Part shown: positions 24,602 through 32,803 of the stretch, in pieces
Numbering within the stretch: position 1 is the first letter of the stretch
Layout: every line of letters begins with the position of its first letter
Source of the DNA: CAWUKT01 sp963923035
GTDB lineage: Bacteria > Bacteroidota > Bacteroidia > J057 > JADKCL01
Reading direction: 5' to 3'
DNA length: 64,000 nucleotides
Assembly: GCA_963923035.1 (NCBI GenBank)
Contig: CAWUKT010000029.1
Coordinates: 1-64,000 of the forward strand
Program-made: the position numbers and the translations under genes
Notes under the pieces: generated by a model
What the model saw: only the letters and a program-made list of their open reading frames with translations
Database searches by the model: none
What the model was told of the DNA's origin: nothing

Positions 24602-26830
24602 ATGATGAGACTGCTTTTCCTGCTCCTGGTGACTTCAATCGCCGGTACCGCATTTGCCCAGCAGAAAACCTTATTGCTCGACAAGTTTTCCGACAACCAG
24701 AATGGATGGACGGAACGGGACAATGAAAAAGCCAGCGCCTCCATCGCCGGAGGAGCGTACAAAATGGTTCACCACAAACCAGAAGGCTCCTATCTCTTTC
24801 TCCTCGATTTCCCCCAACTCGATCCCAGCCAAGACTTCACCATCCAAACCCGCATCAAACAGTTCCAGGGCAGCGATGCCGATGGATTTGGGTTGGTCTG
24901 GGGCTGCAAAGACGCCGGCAATTTCTTTGGCTTCAACATCAACGGAGCCAGCCAATTCCGGGTCTACCGGTACAAGGACCAGGACTATACGGAGATCAAA
25001 TCCTTTACCCCGGCCCTCAATGCTGTCAAGTCCAAGGGCATGGAAAACACCCTGGCCATCCGCAAAATTGGTCCCCAGCTGTCCTTCTATGTCAATGACC
25101 GCTACGTGTATGCCATTCCCTTCCAGGATTTCCTCGGCACCCAACTCGGCTACGTCCTGTACAACCAGACAGAGATCCACGCCCTCGACCTGAAAATCAC
25201 CCAAGGCAAGGCCATGCCGCTCGTCTTTGAAGATGGCCTCTCCGACAATACCAACAATTGGGTGGCCACCGCCCGCGACTCTTCCATCCTGCGATTCAAC
25301 AAGGGAAACCTTGCCATGCGGTCGGAAGAGGAAAAAAACATCACCTTCAAGCTCTGGGAAAAGGCGATTGACATGAAAAAGGACTTCGAAATTGAAGCCA
25401 ATATCCGGCAGCTGTCCGGGAAAAAGAACAAGGGCTACGGTTTGGCGTGGGGGGCAGCGGACGAAGGAAATGCCTATATGCTCCTGATAAACAGCTTTGG
25501 TTCCTATGCCGTCTACCAACGCAAGAAGGGCCAGAGCATCAAGCTCGTCGATTGGACTCCCAGCGACCAGCTCCTGCACCTGAGCGTCCAGCCCAATAAG
25601 CTCGTCGTGCGGAAAGTCGGCAAACAATACTCCTTCTATCTGAATGATATCTGGCTGCGGGACATCCCCTATCAGGATTTGATGGGCGATCAATTGGGCT
25701 TTGTGGCCACCGCCGATCTGGTGATCGAAGCCTCTTCCCTCGCCATTCGGGAGGGAGAAAAGAGCTATACGCCCAAGCCGCCGGTCATCGCCTTGATCAG
25801 CCCCAATTCCGATGGCCTCACCATCGACAGCAAGGCCCTGAATTTTTCGGCCGGCATCAAATCACCTTCCCCCGTGACCCAGGTCAAGGTGAAGGTCAAT
25901 GGCACCGAAGTTCCGTCTCAGACCAACATGAAAAATGACGGCGATTACCCCGTCATGGTCGAGCAGGCGCTCACCCTGGCCGAAGGCTCCAACGAAATCA
26001 CCGTGGAAGCCCAGAACCAGGACGGCCTCGTCCAGACCTCGACCGTCACCGTGACGGTCAAAACTCCGAATCAGCCGATTGTTCGCAACGGCAACGATTA
26101 CGCGTTGTTCTTCGCCACGGACGATTACGACCAATGGACCGATCTCGTGAATCCGGTCCGGGATGCGCGCACCATCGCCCAGGAGTTGGAGCAGTACTAC
26201 GGCTTCAATACCGAATTGGTGATCGGCGCCAGCCGCAAGGAAATCCTGCGGACGCTCAAGGAATACGCACGCCGCAGCTACGGCCCCAACGATCAGTTGC
26301 TGATCTTCTTTGCCGGCCACGGCCGCTTCGACGAATTCTTCGGGGAAGGCTATGTCGTATGCTCCAATTCCGAGAAGGACGACGAGGGCAACAATAGCTA
26401 CCTCAGCCATTCCAGCCTGCGGACCATCGTCAACAATATTCCGTGTCAGCATACCTTCCTCGTGATGGACGTTTGCTTCGGCGGCACCATCGATCCCTTC
26501 ATTGCGCAGGGCTCCACCCGCGGCGGAAACAATACCGGCCCGGGCGACAAGGAAATGACGCAGACGGAATTCATTGATCGGAAAATGAAATTCAAGACGC
26601 GGAAGTACCTCACTTCCGGCGGCAAGGAATACGTCCCCGACGGCTCCCCGGGCAGTCACTCGCCCTTCACGCGCAAGTTCCTGGAAGGACTCCGCAACTA
26701 CGGCGGTCACGACAAGATCATCACCTTGGGTGAATTGGTGCTCTACTTTGAGCGCTTGTTGCCGGAACCGAGGTTTGGGGAATTTGGCTCGAACGAGCCG
26801 GGAAGTGACTTCCTGTTCATTGCCCGCTAA
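24602..26830 (+). CDS. Exported caspase-family (C14) peptidase with two jelly-roll domains
   Basis: The 742-residue protein has a signal peptide ending near AFAQ. Two tandem LamG/DUF1080-like beta-sandwich domains follow (about 20-200 and 205-385; both contain GFGLVWG/GYGLAWG and SFYVND/SFYLND strands). An Ig-like domain comes next (about 395-490, from PPVIALISPNSDG), then a caspase domain at 495-740. Both catalytic residues are present, His573 in FFAGHGRF and Cys625 in VMDVCFGG. It is probably an active periplasmic or surface Cys peptidase of metacaspase/orthocaspase type; specificity is unknown. Its stop overlaps the convergent waaA end by four bases. Confidence 0.87.
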   Translation: MMRLLFLLLVTSIAGTAFAQQKTLLLDKFSDNQNGWTERDNEKASASIAGGAYKMVHHKPEGSYLFLLDFPQLDPSQDFTIQTRIKQFQGSDADGFGLVWGCKDAGNFFGFNINGASQFRVYRYKDQDYTEIKSFTPALNAVKSKGMENTLAIRKIGPQLSFYVNDRYVYAIPFQDFLGTQLGYVLYNQTEIHALDLKITQGKAMPLVFEDGLSDNTNNWVATARDSSILRFNKGNLAMRSEEEKNITFKLWEKAIDMKKDFEIEANIRQLSGKKNKGYGLAWGAADEGNAYMLLINSFGSYAVYQRKKGQSIKLVDWTPSDQLLHLSVQPNKLVVRKVGKQYSFYLNDIWLRDIPYQDLMGDQLGFVATADLVIEASSLAIREGEKSYTPKPPVIALISPNSDGLTIDSKALNFSAGIKSPSPVTQVKVKVNGTEVPSQTNMKNDGDYPVMVEQALTLAEGSNEITVEAQNQDGLVQTSTVTVTVKTPNQPIVRNGNDYALFFATDDYDQWTDLVNPVRDARTIAQELEQYYGFNTELVIGASRKEILRTLKEYARRSYGPNDQLLIFFAGHGRFDEFFGEGYVVCSNSEKDDEGNNSYLSHSSLRTIVNNIPCQHTFLVMDVCFGGTIDPFIAQGSTRGGNNTGPGDKEMTQTEFIDRKMKFKTRKYLTSGGKEYVPDGSPGSHSPFTRKFLEGLRNYGGHDKIITLGELVLYFERLLPEPRFGEFGSNEPGSDFLFIAR

Positions 26831-28074
26831 GCGGGCGCGCTGGCCGAAAAATACGCCATGATGTGCCGGGTGGCCCCGGCTTGGTCCTGGATATACGTGC
26901 GGTTCATTTCCCGAAGCGACTCCCTCAACCCGTCATTCTCCAACCACTCCCGGACTTTTCCTTCCAGTTCAGCTGCATTTCCCACCACTGCCGCTGATCC
27001 CATCCTGACCATATCCACCGCCTCCACAAAACCCTCGTACTTCGGTCCGAACAGCACCGGATTCCCGTAGCTGGCCGGCTCCTGCGTATTGTGGATGCCC
27101 TTCCCAAATCCACCGCCCACATAGGCCAGATCGGCGTAGTGGTACAAACGACCCAGCATTCCCACATTGTCGATGACCAGCACCTGTTCATTGCCCGTCA
27201 TCTTTTCCCGTTCGCTGTACCGCCCCATTTTTCCTTTCCATTCCGCAATCCACTGGCTAATTTTCCCCTCCTCAATCTCATGCGGCGCCACAATCCACGC
27301 CACTTCTTTTGTTTCCATTGCCTTGACCGTCGGCCATAGGATTTGTTCGTCCGGACCATGACTGCTGCCCACCACCACACATTTTCGCCCTCCAATGAAT
27401 TCGGCAATCCCTTCGACCTCCACGAAACGATCCGGCAATTCCGCCACTCGATCAAATCGCGTATCTCCAACCACTTCAATCCTCTCCTCTCCCACCATCG
27501 GTCCCAGCAGCTTCCGGGTGCCTTCGTCCTGAGCAAAAATTCGCCCGAAGCCATTGAAAGCAGCCGCGTAGTGGTCTTTCAAAGAGCTCCGCAAAAACTT
27601 GCTGTCGGGGCGGAGGAGCGCAGAAAACAGGTAATGGGGAATGGAGCGTTGCCGCAGCTCGGCGAGGAAATTCAGCCACAGGTCGTACTTGACGAAGAAG
27701 GCGACTTTGGGCCGGACGATCTCGAGGAAATCGCGGGCATTGCCAGGGGTGTCCAGCGGCAAGTAAGCCACGTGGTCGGCCTGGGCATAGTTCTTTCGAA
27801 TTTCGTAACCAGAGGGGGAGAAAAAGGTCAGAAGGATTTTGTCTTCGGGAAATGCCGTCCGCCACGCTTCGATCACCGGCCGCCCTTGCTCAAATTCACC
27901 CAGGGAAGAACAATGGAACCAAATCCAAGGGCTTTCCGGGTCGATGGCCTTTCCCAATCGGGCTTTCCAGTTTTTTCGCCCTTGCACCCACAAACGGGCC
28001 TTTTTCACAAAAGGACTGCCCAGCCGAATGCCCAGGCCGTACATGCGAATCCCAAAATTGTACAGGGGAGTCAT
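26827..28074 (-). CDS. waaA: 3-deoxy-D-manno-octulosonic-acid (Kdo) transferase
   Basis: The 415-residue GT-B enzyme transfers Kdo from CMP-Kdo to lipid A precursor at the inner membrane. Family hallmarks are an N-terminal membrane-associated helix, the HCSSLGEFEQGRPVIE segment with its conserved Glu, a domain boundary near 200, VVVGSSHGPDE, and the C-terminal DLAYVGGGFGKGIHNTQEPASYGNPVLFGP block (GGGF, H-N and E-P-A motifs). It shares an ATGA overlap with the aspartoacylase-like gene upstream; their shared job is unclear. Its presence shows that the host makes LPS. Confidence 0.93.
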   Translation of the reverse strand: MTPLYNFGIRMYGLGIRLGSPFVKKARLWVQGRKNWKARLGKAIDPESPWIWFHCSSLGEFEQGRPVIEAWRTAFPEDKILLTFFSPSGYEIRKNYAQADHVAYLPLDTPGNARDFLEIVRPKVAFFVKYDLWLNFLAELRQRSIPHYLFSALLRPDSKFLRSSLKDHYAAAFNGFGRIFAQDEGTRKLLGPMVGEERIEVVGDTRFDRVAELPDRFVEVEGIAEFIGGRKCVVVGSSHGPDEQILWPTVKAMETKEVAWIVAPHEIEEGKISQWIAEWKGKMGRYSEREKMTGNEQVLVIDNVGMLGRLYHYADLAYVGGGFGKGIHNTQEPASYGNPVLFGPKYEGFVEAVDMVRMGSAAVVGNAAELEGKVREWLENDGLRESLREMNRTYIQDQAGATRHIMAYFSASAPA

Positions 28075-29225
28075 CGGGGGAAGCGGTCAAGGGGCGAAGG
28101 ACCGCGGAGGTCCCAGGGACGCTTGATGAACAGCAGCTTGCCGCGGGAACGGCTGCGGCGCCGGTAACCCAAAACGTTCAACAGGGGAGGACCAAAAATG
28201 CGGTAGAATTTGGGGTTGACAAGGAGAAAGTCAGGGTAATCGGGGTGGCGTTTGATGCCGGGGAAGATAGGAAGTACTTTTTGGAAATGGATGCGGCGGA
28301 GAAATGCGCTGCGTCGAATGCGTCGTTGGGGGATTTTTCGGACAATGAAGAAGCCATCGTCGCCTTGTTCCTGGTAGAGGGGCATGAAAATGCGGCCGTG
28401 GAAAGGGGCAATGACGGGCTTGCCTTCACAATGGGCGAGGTGTTCATTTTCCTCCACCGGCTGAAAGTTTCGGTAACCCGGTCGCATCCGAAAAACTTCG
28501 CCTTCCCGAATCGCATATCGTCGTCGGACTTCGAAGAATCCTTGGAGGGAGCGCCCACTTTGGTCGCGGAGACGCTTCAAAGAGGGTTGGTATTCGGGAA
28601 CTTCGGCCTCGGTATACAAGCCAGAACGCACCATGATGGACCACAGAAAGGCCAGCTGGTTGTGGCGGCTGTCCGGATGGTCGTGCTGGCCGGCCTCGTG
28701 GATGATGGTCAGGTGGCCCTGCACATTCAGGTAGCTCATGAAAGGCCCGTTGAGCATCTCGTCCAGACCGAGAATCTTGGGGACGGGGATTCCCTCAATG
28801 AACTCGCGGTTCCGCAGGGTGTCGCCACAAATGAGGAAGGGCGGGCTTTCGGAGGACGTGGTATGGAGGTCGAGAAATACCATCGGTCCCCGACGCTCGG
28901 CGATGATGCCCTGGACCAGTTCCTGGAGGGCATTGCGCTCTTCAGCTTCGTAGACGGAAGCCGGCTCTCCCAGCGTCAGGCCATCCGACTTTAACCGCCA
29001 CATGCGGTTCAAATCCGAATCAATGTACCGCTTGCCTTCTGACAAGGCCCGCAAATTGCCGACGATCCCTACAAACTCTCCCCGCATGGTCCCAGTCCGC
29101 GTCTCCAACTCCTCCAACAGGTCCTTGATCGCTTCCACACCAGATGGCTCATTGCCGTGCATACCGCCAATGGCCACCACCGTCGGTCCCGGAGCTGTAC
29201 CCCGAATCCGGCCCAAAAGGTGCAT
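28071..29225 (-). CDS. Succinylglutamate desuccinylase/aspartoacylase family protein
   Basis: The protein has the zinc carboxypeptidase-like fold of the AstE/AspA family. GGMHGNEPSG supplies the His and Glu metal ligands, DSDLNRMW is the substrate-binding Arg segment, and VFLDLHTTS supplies the second His. Members remove acyl groups from amino acids; the substrate cannot be read from sequence. The C-terminal 110 residues are basic and outside the core. I prefer the ATG at 29225 because it places the first strand as in relatives; TTG codons at 29258 and 29261 are alternatives, giving only a 6-base gap to the GCS2-CBS gene. Its end overlaps the waaA start (ATGA). Confidence 0.82.
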   Translation of the reverse strand: MHLLGRIRGTAPGPTVVAIGGMHGNEPSGVEAIKDLLEELETRTGTMRGEFVGIVGNLRALSEGKRYIDSDLNRMWRLKSDGLTLGEPASVYEAEERNALQELVQGIIAERRGPMVFLDLHTTSSESPPFLICGDTLRNREFIEGIPVPKILGLDEMLNGPFMSYLNVQGHLTIIHEAGQHDHPDSRHNQLAFLWSIMVRSGLYTEAEVPEYQPSLKRLRDQSGRSLQGFFEVRRRYAIREGEVFRMRPGYRNFQPVEENEHLAHCEGKPVIAPFHGRIFMPLYQEQGDDGFFIVRKIPQRRIRRSAFLRRIHFQKVLPIFPGIKRHPDYPDFLLVNPKFYRIFGPPLLNVLGYRRRSRSRGKLLFIKRPWDLRGPSPLDRFPR

Positions 29226-29267
29226 TTCTGCTGTATGTGCCTGTGTTTCTCCGATCAACAAACTCGT

Positions 29268-31226
29268 CTAACTTTTCTTTTTCTTTCCGTTCGCACGCTT
29301 GTCTTCTTTCTCCTTCTCGGTCCAATATTCCCTGAGAAAATGGTCTGCAACATTCAGGAAATCCCGCTCGGAGACGACTCCAATGAGCTGATTATCTTCT
29401 TTGACTACTGGCAAACATACTATGTTCTTCTTCCGCAACAAAGAAATTGCCTCAATGGTCGGTGTCTCTTCCGTGACCGTTGGGTAGTCGGTGACCATGA
29501 TGTCCTTGACCGTCAAACTGGTCCTCTCGGTCAAGCGGGTCACGTAGTGGTTCAACAATTGTTGGGAGGTCACCACGCCCACAAACTCTCCGTTGTCATT
29601 CTCTACCAACAAAAACGATATTTCCTTCCAAACAATGATATTCGGCAGGAGGTCGACCAGATCGTCTTCCTGCACCGTCAACAGGTCGCGGGACATGATC
29701 TGCTCAATCCGCCAGTAGCGGGTAAACCAGGAGCCCGCCTCGTTGATATCAGCCAATTTCCATTTGTGCGCCGGCCCTTTTCGCTTCTGCCGCTTCGCCA
29801 TGCCCGCCGTCACCGCCATCAGGGCCTCATCGCGGGAGCCTTTTTTCTTCGCATTCTCAAACGAATCCAGCATCCATTGGGAGCCGCTCTTACCAGATCG
29901 GACCCGGCCCCGGATCACATCCAGGTAGCGCTTGATGTCGGCTTCGTCCACCTTCGCCTTCCGCAATCCTTCCTCCGCAATGGGCAGCAATTCTTTCCGC
30001 ACGAGGTCCTGGGCCGTATAGACCTTGTTGTTGACCCAGCGGAACATCATCCCCATGCCGACCTTCGCCGCCCGGTTGAAGTTGCCTTTGACCAGGTCAA
30101 AATCGACTTTCTCGTGGATGTTGCGGTATTCTTCGGGCATGCCGTGCATCAGGCCGAGCCAGAAGGCGGTATTGGCCATCTCGTCGATGACGGTCGGGCC
30201 CGAGGGCAGTATCCGATTTTCGATGCGGAGGTGCGGCTTGCCATTGGTGATGCCGTAGCAGGCGCGGTTCCAGGTATAAATAGTGCCATTGTGCATCCGC
30301 ATGGCGCGGAGCTTGGGGATGCGGCCGTCCTGGAGGCACTCAATGCTGTCCTCCTCGATATTCGTGTGGATGAGCACCCGGTAGCGGGTGACGTCTTCGC
30401 GGAACAGGTCCATGACGCTGTCCGTGATCCAGCCGTTGCCGAAGAAAACGCGCGCCCGCTTTTCCCGCTCGTGCAGGTGGTGGCGGCGGGTGTCGGCCGA
30501 TTGCTGGAAGAGGGCGATACGGGTCTCGCGCCAGAGCCGCTGCCCAAACAGCAGGGGCGAGTTGGTGGAAACCGCAAGGACCGGCCCGGCAATGGCCTGG
30601 GACCAGTTGTATTTGTCGACGAAATCGTCCTGGTCGACCTGATAATGGACCTGGAAGCTGGTATTGCAGCTCTCCATCATCAGGGTCTCGTGGCGGGTGA
30701 CCAGTTCGTCGGTGCCTTCGATCCGGAATTCATAGGGACCGCCCCGCATTTGGAGGATGGCGTCGTTGAGGGCGTAGTAACGGGGAATGGGGGTCAAGTT
30801 GCGGAGGTCGAGGTCGCTCCGCCGGATGGTCGGCAGGATGCCCACCATGATGAAATCGGCCTTCCATTTTTCCAGCGTCTTCCCCAGATGTTTCAGACAG
30901 CCCCGCAATTGTTCTTCCATCGTGGCCAAACAATTCCCGGTAAATTCCTGGGGATCGAGGTTGATCTCAATGTTGAAGCGGGACAATTCATTGGTAAAGT
31001 GGGGGTGGCTCTTCAATTCGTCGAGCACTTCCAGCGCAATGGGAGCCGGCAGATAGGACTCATCCAAAAGGACCAATTCCTGTTCGGCCCCAATTCGGGT
31101 GATTCCCGACTCGATCATATTGCGCTCGAGCATGATCTCCATGGCCCGGATGTCCCGGAACATGTGTTGTGTAAAGGCCCGCTTTTCCTCCTCGCTGGCC
31201 TGCTGGCTTACATTCAAGTCTCCCAT
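29268..31226 (-). CDS. GCS2-family carboxylate-amine ligase fused to tandem CBS domains
   Basis: The first 490 residues resemble the glutamate-cysteine ligase type 2/carboxylate-amine ligase family: RIGAEQELVLLD near residue 45, FNIEINLDP, HLRIENRILPSGPT and other segments forming the ATP-grasp-like site. Two CBS domains follow (about 510-632; IEQIMSRDLLTVQ and VKDIMVTDYPTVTEETPT...GVVSERDFL), which usually bind adenine nucleotides and regulate the attached enzyme. The tail is Lys-rich. I start at the ATG at 31226; the open frame above it is a low-complexity leader. The product could be a gamma-glutamyl amide or a glutathione precursor. It is the first gene of the run into the aspartoacylase-like gene and waaA. 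Confidence 0.83.
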   Translation of the reverse strand: MGDLNVSQQASEEEKRAFTQHMFRDIRAMEIMLERNMIESGITRIGAEQELVLLDESYLPAPIALEVLDELKSHPHFTNELSRFNIEINLDPQEFTGNCLATMEEQLRGCLKHLGKTLEKWKADFIMVGILPTIRRSDLDLRNLTPIPRYYALNDAILQMRGGPYEFRIEGTDELVTRHETLMMESCNTSFQVHYQVDQDDFVDKYNWSQAIAGPVLAVSTNSPLLFGQRLWRETRIALFQQSADTRRHHLHEREKRARVFFGNGWITDSVMDLFREDVTRYRVLIHTNIEEDSIECLQDGRIPKLRAMRMHNGTIYTWNRACYGITNGKPHLRIENRILPSGPTVIDEMANTAFWLGLMHGMPEEYRNIHEKVDFDLVKGNFNRAAKVGMGMMFRWVNNKVYTAQDLVRKELLPIAEEGLRKAKVDEADIKRYLDVIRGRVRSGKSGSQWMLDSFENAKKKGSRDEALMAVTAGMAKRQKRKGPAHKWKLADINEAGSWFTRYWRIEQIMSRDLLTVQEDDLVDLLPNIIVWKEISFLLVENDNGEFVGVVTSQQLLNHYVTRLTERTSLTVKDIMVTDYPTVTEETPTIEAISLLRKKNIVCLPVVKEDNQLIGVVSERDFLNVADHFLREYWTEKEKEDKRANGKKKKS

Positions 31227-31443
31227 AGTCCTGGTATCCTCAAGATTGATTTTGAATAGGGAGTAAGATAAGAGGGAAATGGAATAATGTGCAAATAGAG
31301 CGAATGTGAAAATTGAGGAAAATTGGTGCGGGAGGGGGGGAAATGGTTGGGGGGAAACGGCAGCTTGATCACCGCGTGGAGGGAAGACCTTCGACATCGG
31401 CACTGATGGGATAGAGATAACCTTGCAAATCCAATTCTATGAA

Positions 31444-31668
31444 TCAGTCGGGAGAGATGCCTTGCCTTTCTAAGAAGTTCTCCAAACTGATACGCTCCCC
31501 TCTGTCCAATTGCTCCAGGCCTATTTGAATTTCTTTCTTTAGCGATGGAGAAAGAACTTCTTCTTGAAGCCCCTCCTCTATCAAACTCTTCACCCGAGCC
31601 AACGTCTCAGGATTACGAATTTTTAAAATCAAATCAATCAGTTCTCTCTTCTCAGCCTCTAAATCCAT
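31444..31668 (-). CDS. Small antitoxin-like protein
   Basis: A 74-residue, strongly charged helical protein (MDLEAEKRELIDLILKI, then NPETLARVKSLIEE, and a C-terminal RISLENFLERQG segment). This pattern is common in the antitoxin partner of RelE/ParE-like toxins in Bacteroidota and cyanobacteria. No toxin gene lies downstream: after the stop the frame continues 22 codons to another stop, then a purine/pyrimidine-skewed leader begins. It may therefore be an orphan or remnant of a toxin-antitoxin pair. The family call rests on pattern memory and is moderate. Confidence 0.6.
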   Translation of the reverse strand: MDLEAEKRELIDLILKIRNPETLARVKSLIEEGLQEEVLSPSLKKEIQIGLEQLDRGERISLENFLERQGISPD

Positions 31669-32020
31669 GTGCAGCTTTTTCCCTAAGATACATTGATTCT
31701 ACTTTTTCCCTTTCCCGCATACCCTAAAACTCTAATACCACTCCACACAGCTTGGAGCCGCCCGATATACACGTCAACAATCTTCACCACCACCTTGCGC
31801 CATTGGATCAGGATTTTGTCCATTGTTTCCCCCCTTATTTAACCAACAGCCTCGCTTAGAAACCATTCTCTAGACCCAATCACCAGCCAAGAAACAGAGG
31901 TAATCAGGTAGCCGAAATGAAAAAAATCGATGACCAGGCGAAGGATAATGCATTCGGAGGGGTCTAAGGCAATAGAAACATGCCCCAATCAAGAATCCAA
32001 ACTCTGTTTCAAATTGACCG
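31669..32020. other. Intergenic region with a possible tiny ORF
   Basis: The region lies between the antitoxin-like gene (minus) and the Sco gene (plus). It contains a minus-strand ATG reading frame of 46 codons (31823 to 31683; starts MDKILIQWRKVVV) ending 14 bases before the antitoxin-like start. It has no recognisable family and may be chance. No promoter match or repeat was found. Confidence 0.3.
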
Positions 32021-32716
32021 ATGAAAAAATATAATTCCCTCACCCTTCTCTTCCTGCTTGGCCTGGCCAGTTGCCTGACCGTCCTCGGATGTGCATCCGA
32101 GTCGTCGGCCACAACCAGCCGGGTCGACACCCTCCCCTATTACCAGGATGCGAGCTTCACGCCCCATTGGCTCGCTCCCGGTTCGGAGGAGCTTCAGGGA
32201 TTTCACCAGATCCCCGACTTTCAATTCACCAACCAGGAAGGCCAGGCGGTTTCCCGGCAGACCTTCGCCGGCAAGATCTACGTCACCGACTTTTTCTTTA
32301 CGACCTGTCCCGGCATTTGTCCCAAGATGACCTCCAACATGTCCATTCTCCAGGAGAGCTTTCTCGATGACGCCGATGTGCTGTTCCTCTCCCATTCGGT
32401 GACGCCGGGCGAGGATTCAGTCCCCGTGCTGTTGGATTACGCGGAACGGAATGGGGTCGTCAATGGGAAATGGCACCTGTTGACCGGGTCGAGGGAGGAG
32501 ATTTACCGGATGGGGCGCAAGGCCTATTTTGTGGAAGAGGACCTGGGCACCAACCAGGAACCCGATGCGTTTCTCCACACGGAAAATTTTGTCCTGATTG
32601 ATCCGCAGGGCTATATTCGGGGAATCTACAATGGACTCAACCAAAGCTCCATTGCGCAACTGGATGCGGACATCCGCACCCTCCAGCAAGAAAACGAAGA
32701 CTCAAACCCATCCTGA
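32021..32716 (+). CDS. SCO1/SenC family lipoprotein (copper chaperone for cytochrome oxidase)
   Basis: The 231-residue protein has a lipoprotein signal ending in TVLGC. The thioredoxin-like Sco domain has the copper-binding CxxxC (Cys96 and Cys100 in TTCPGICPKM) and the distal ligand His186 in FLHTENF. Sco proteins deliver copper to the CuA site of cytochrome c oxidase or act as thiol reductases in the periplasm. A long N-terminal segment of about 45 residues separates the anchor from the fold. No oxidase genes are nearby, so it is a stand-alone copy. It is convergent with the TPR histidine kinase. Confidence 0.9.
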   Translation: MKKYNSLTLLFLLGLASCLTVLGCASESSATTSRVDTLPYYQDASFTPHWLAPGSEELQGFHQIPDFQFTNQEGQAVSRQTFAGKIYVTDFFFTTCPGICPKMTSNMSILQESFLDDADVLFLSHSVTPGEDSVPVLLDYAERNGVVNGKWHLLTGSREEIYRMGRKAYFVEEDLGTNQEPDAFLHTENFVLIDPQGYIRGIYNGLNQSSIAQLDADIRTLQQENEDSNPS

Positions 32717-32803
32717 CTCCAGAATTGGAGCCGGGTGGAACCCGTTAAGTCACTGGCTGCTGCCCGAGGGCGGTGGCCAGTTTTTTTAGGGAGAAAAGAG
32801 GGA

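Noticed and set aside
29157..31259. 700-codon open frame opposite the GCS2-CBS gene
   Set aside because: Antisense shadow; the minus strand contains clear ligase and CBS motifs.
31683..31823. 46-codon minus-strand ORF 14 bases upstream of the antitoxin-like gene
   Set aside because: It has no family, no promoter match, and its length is within chance expectation; only noted in the intergenic entry.
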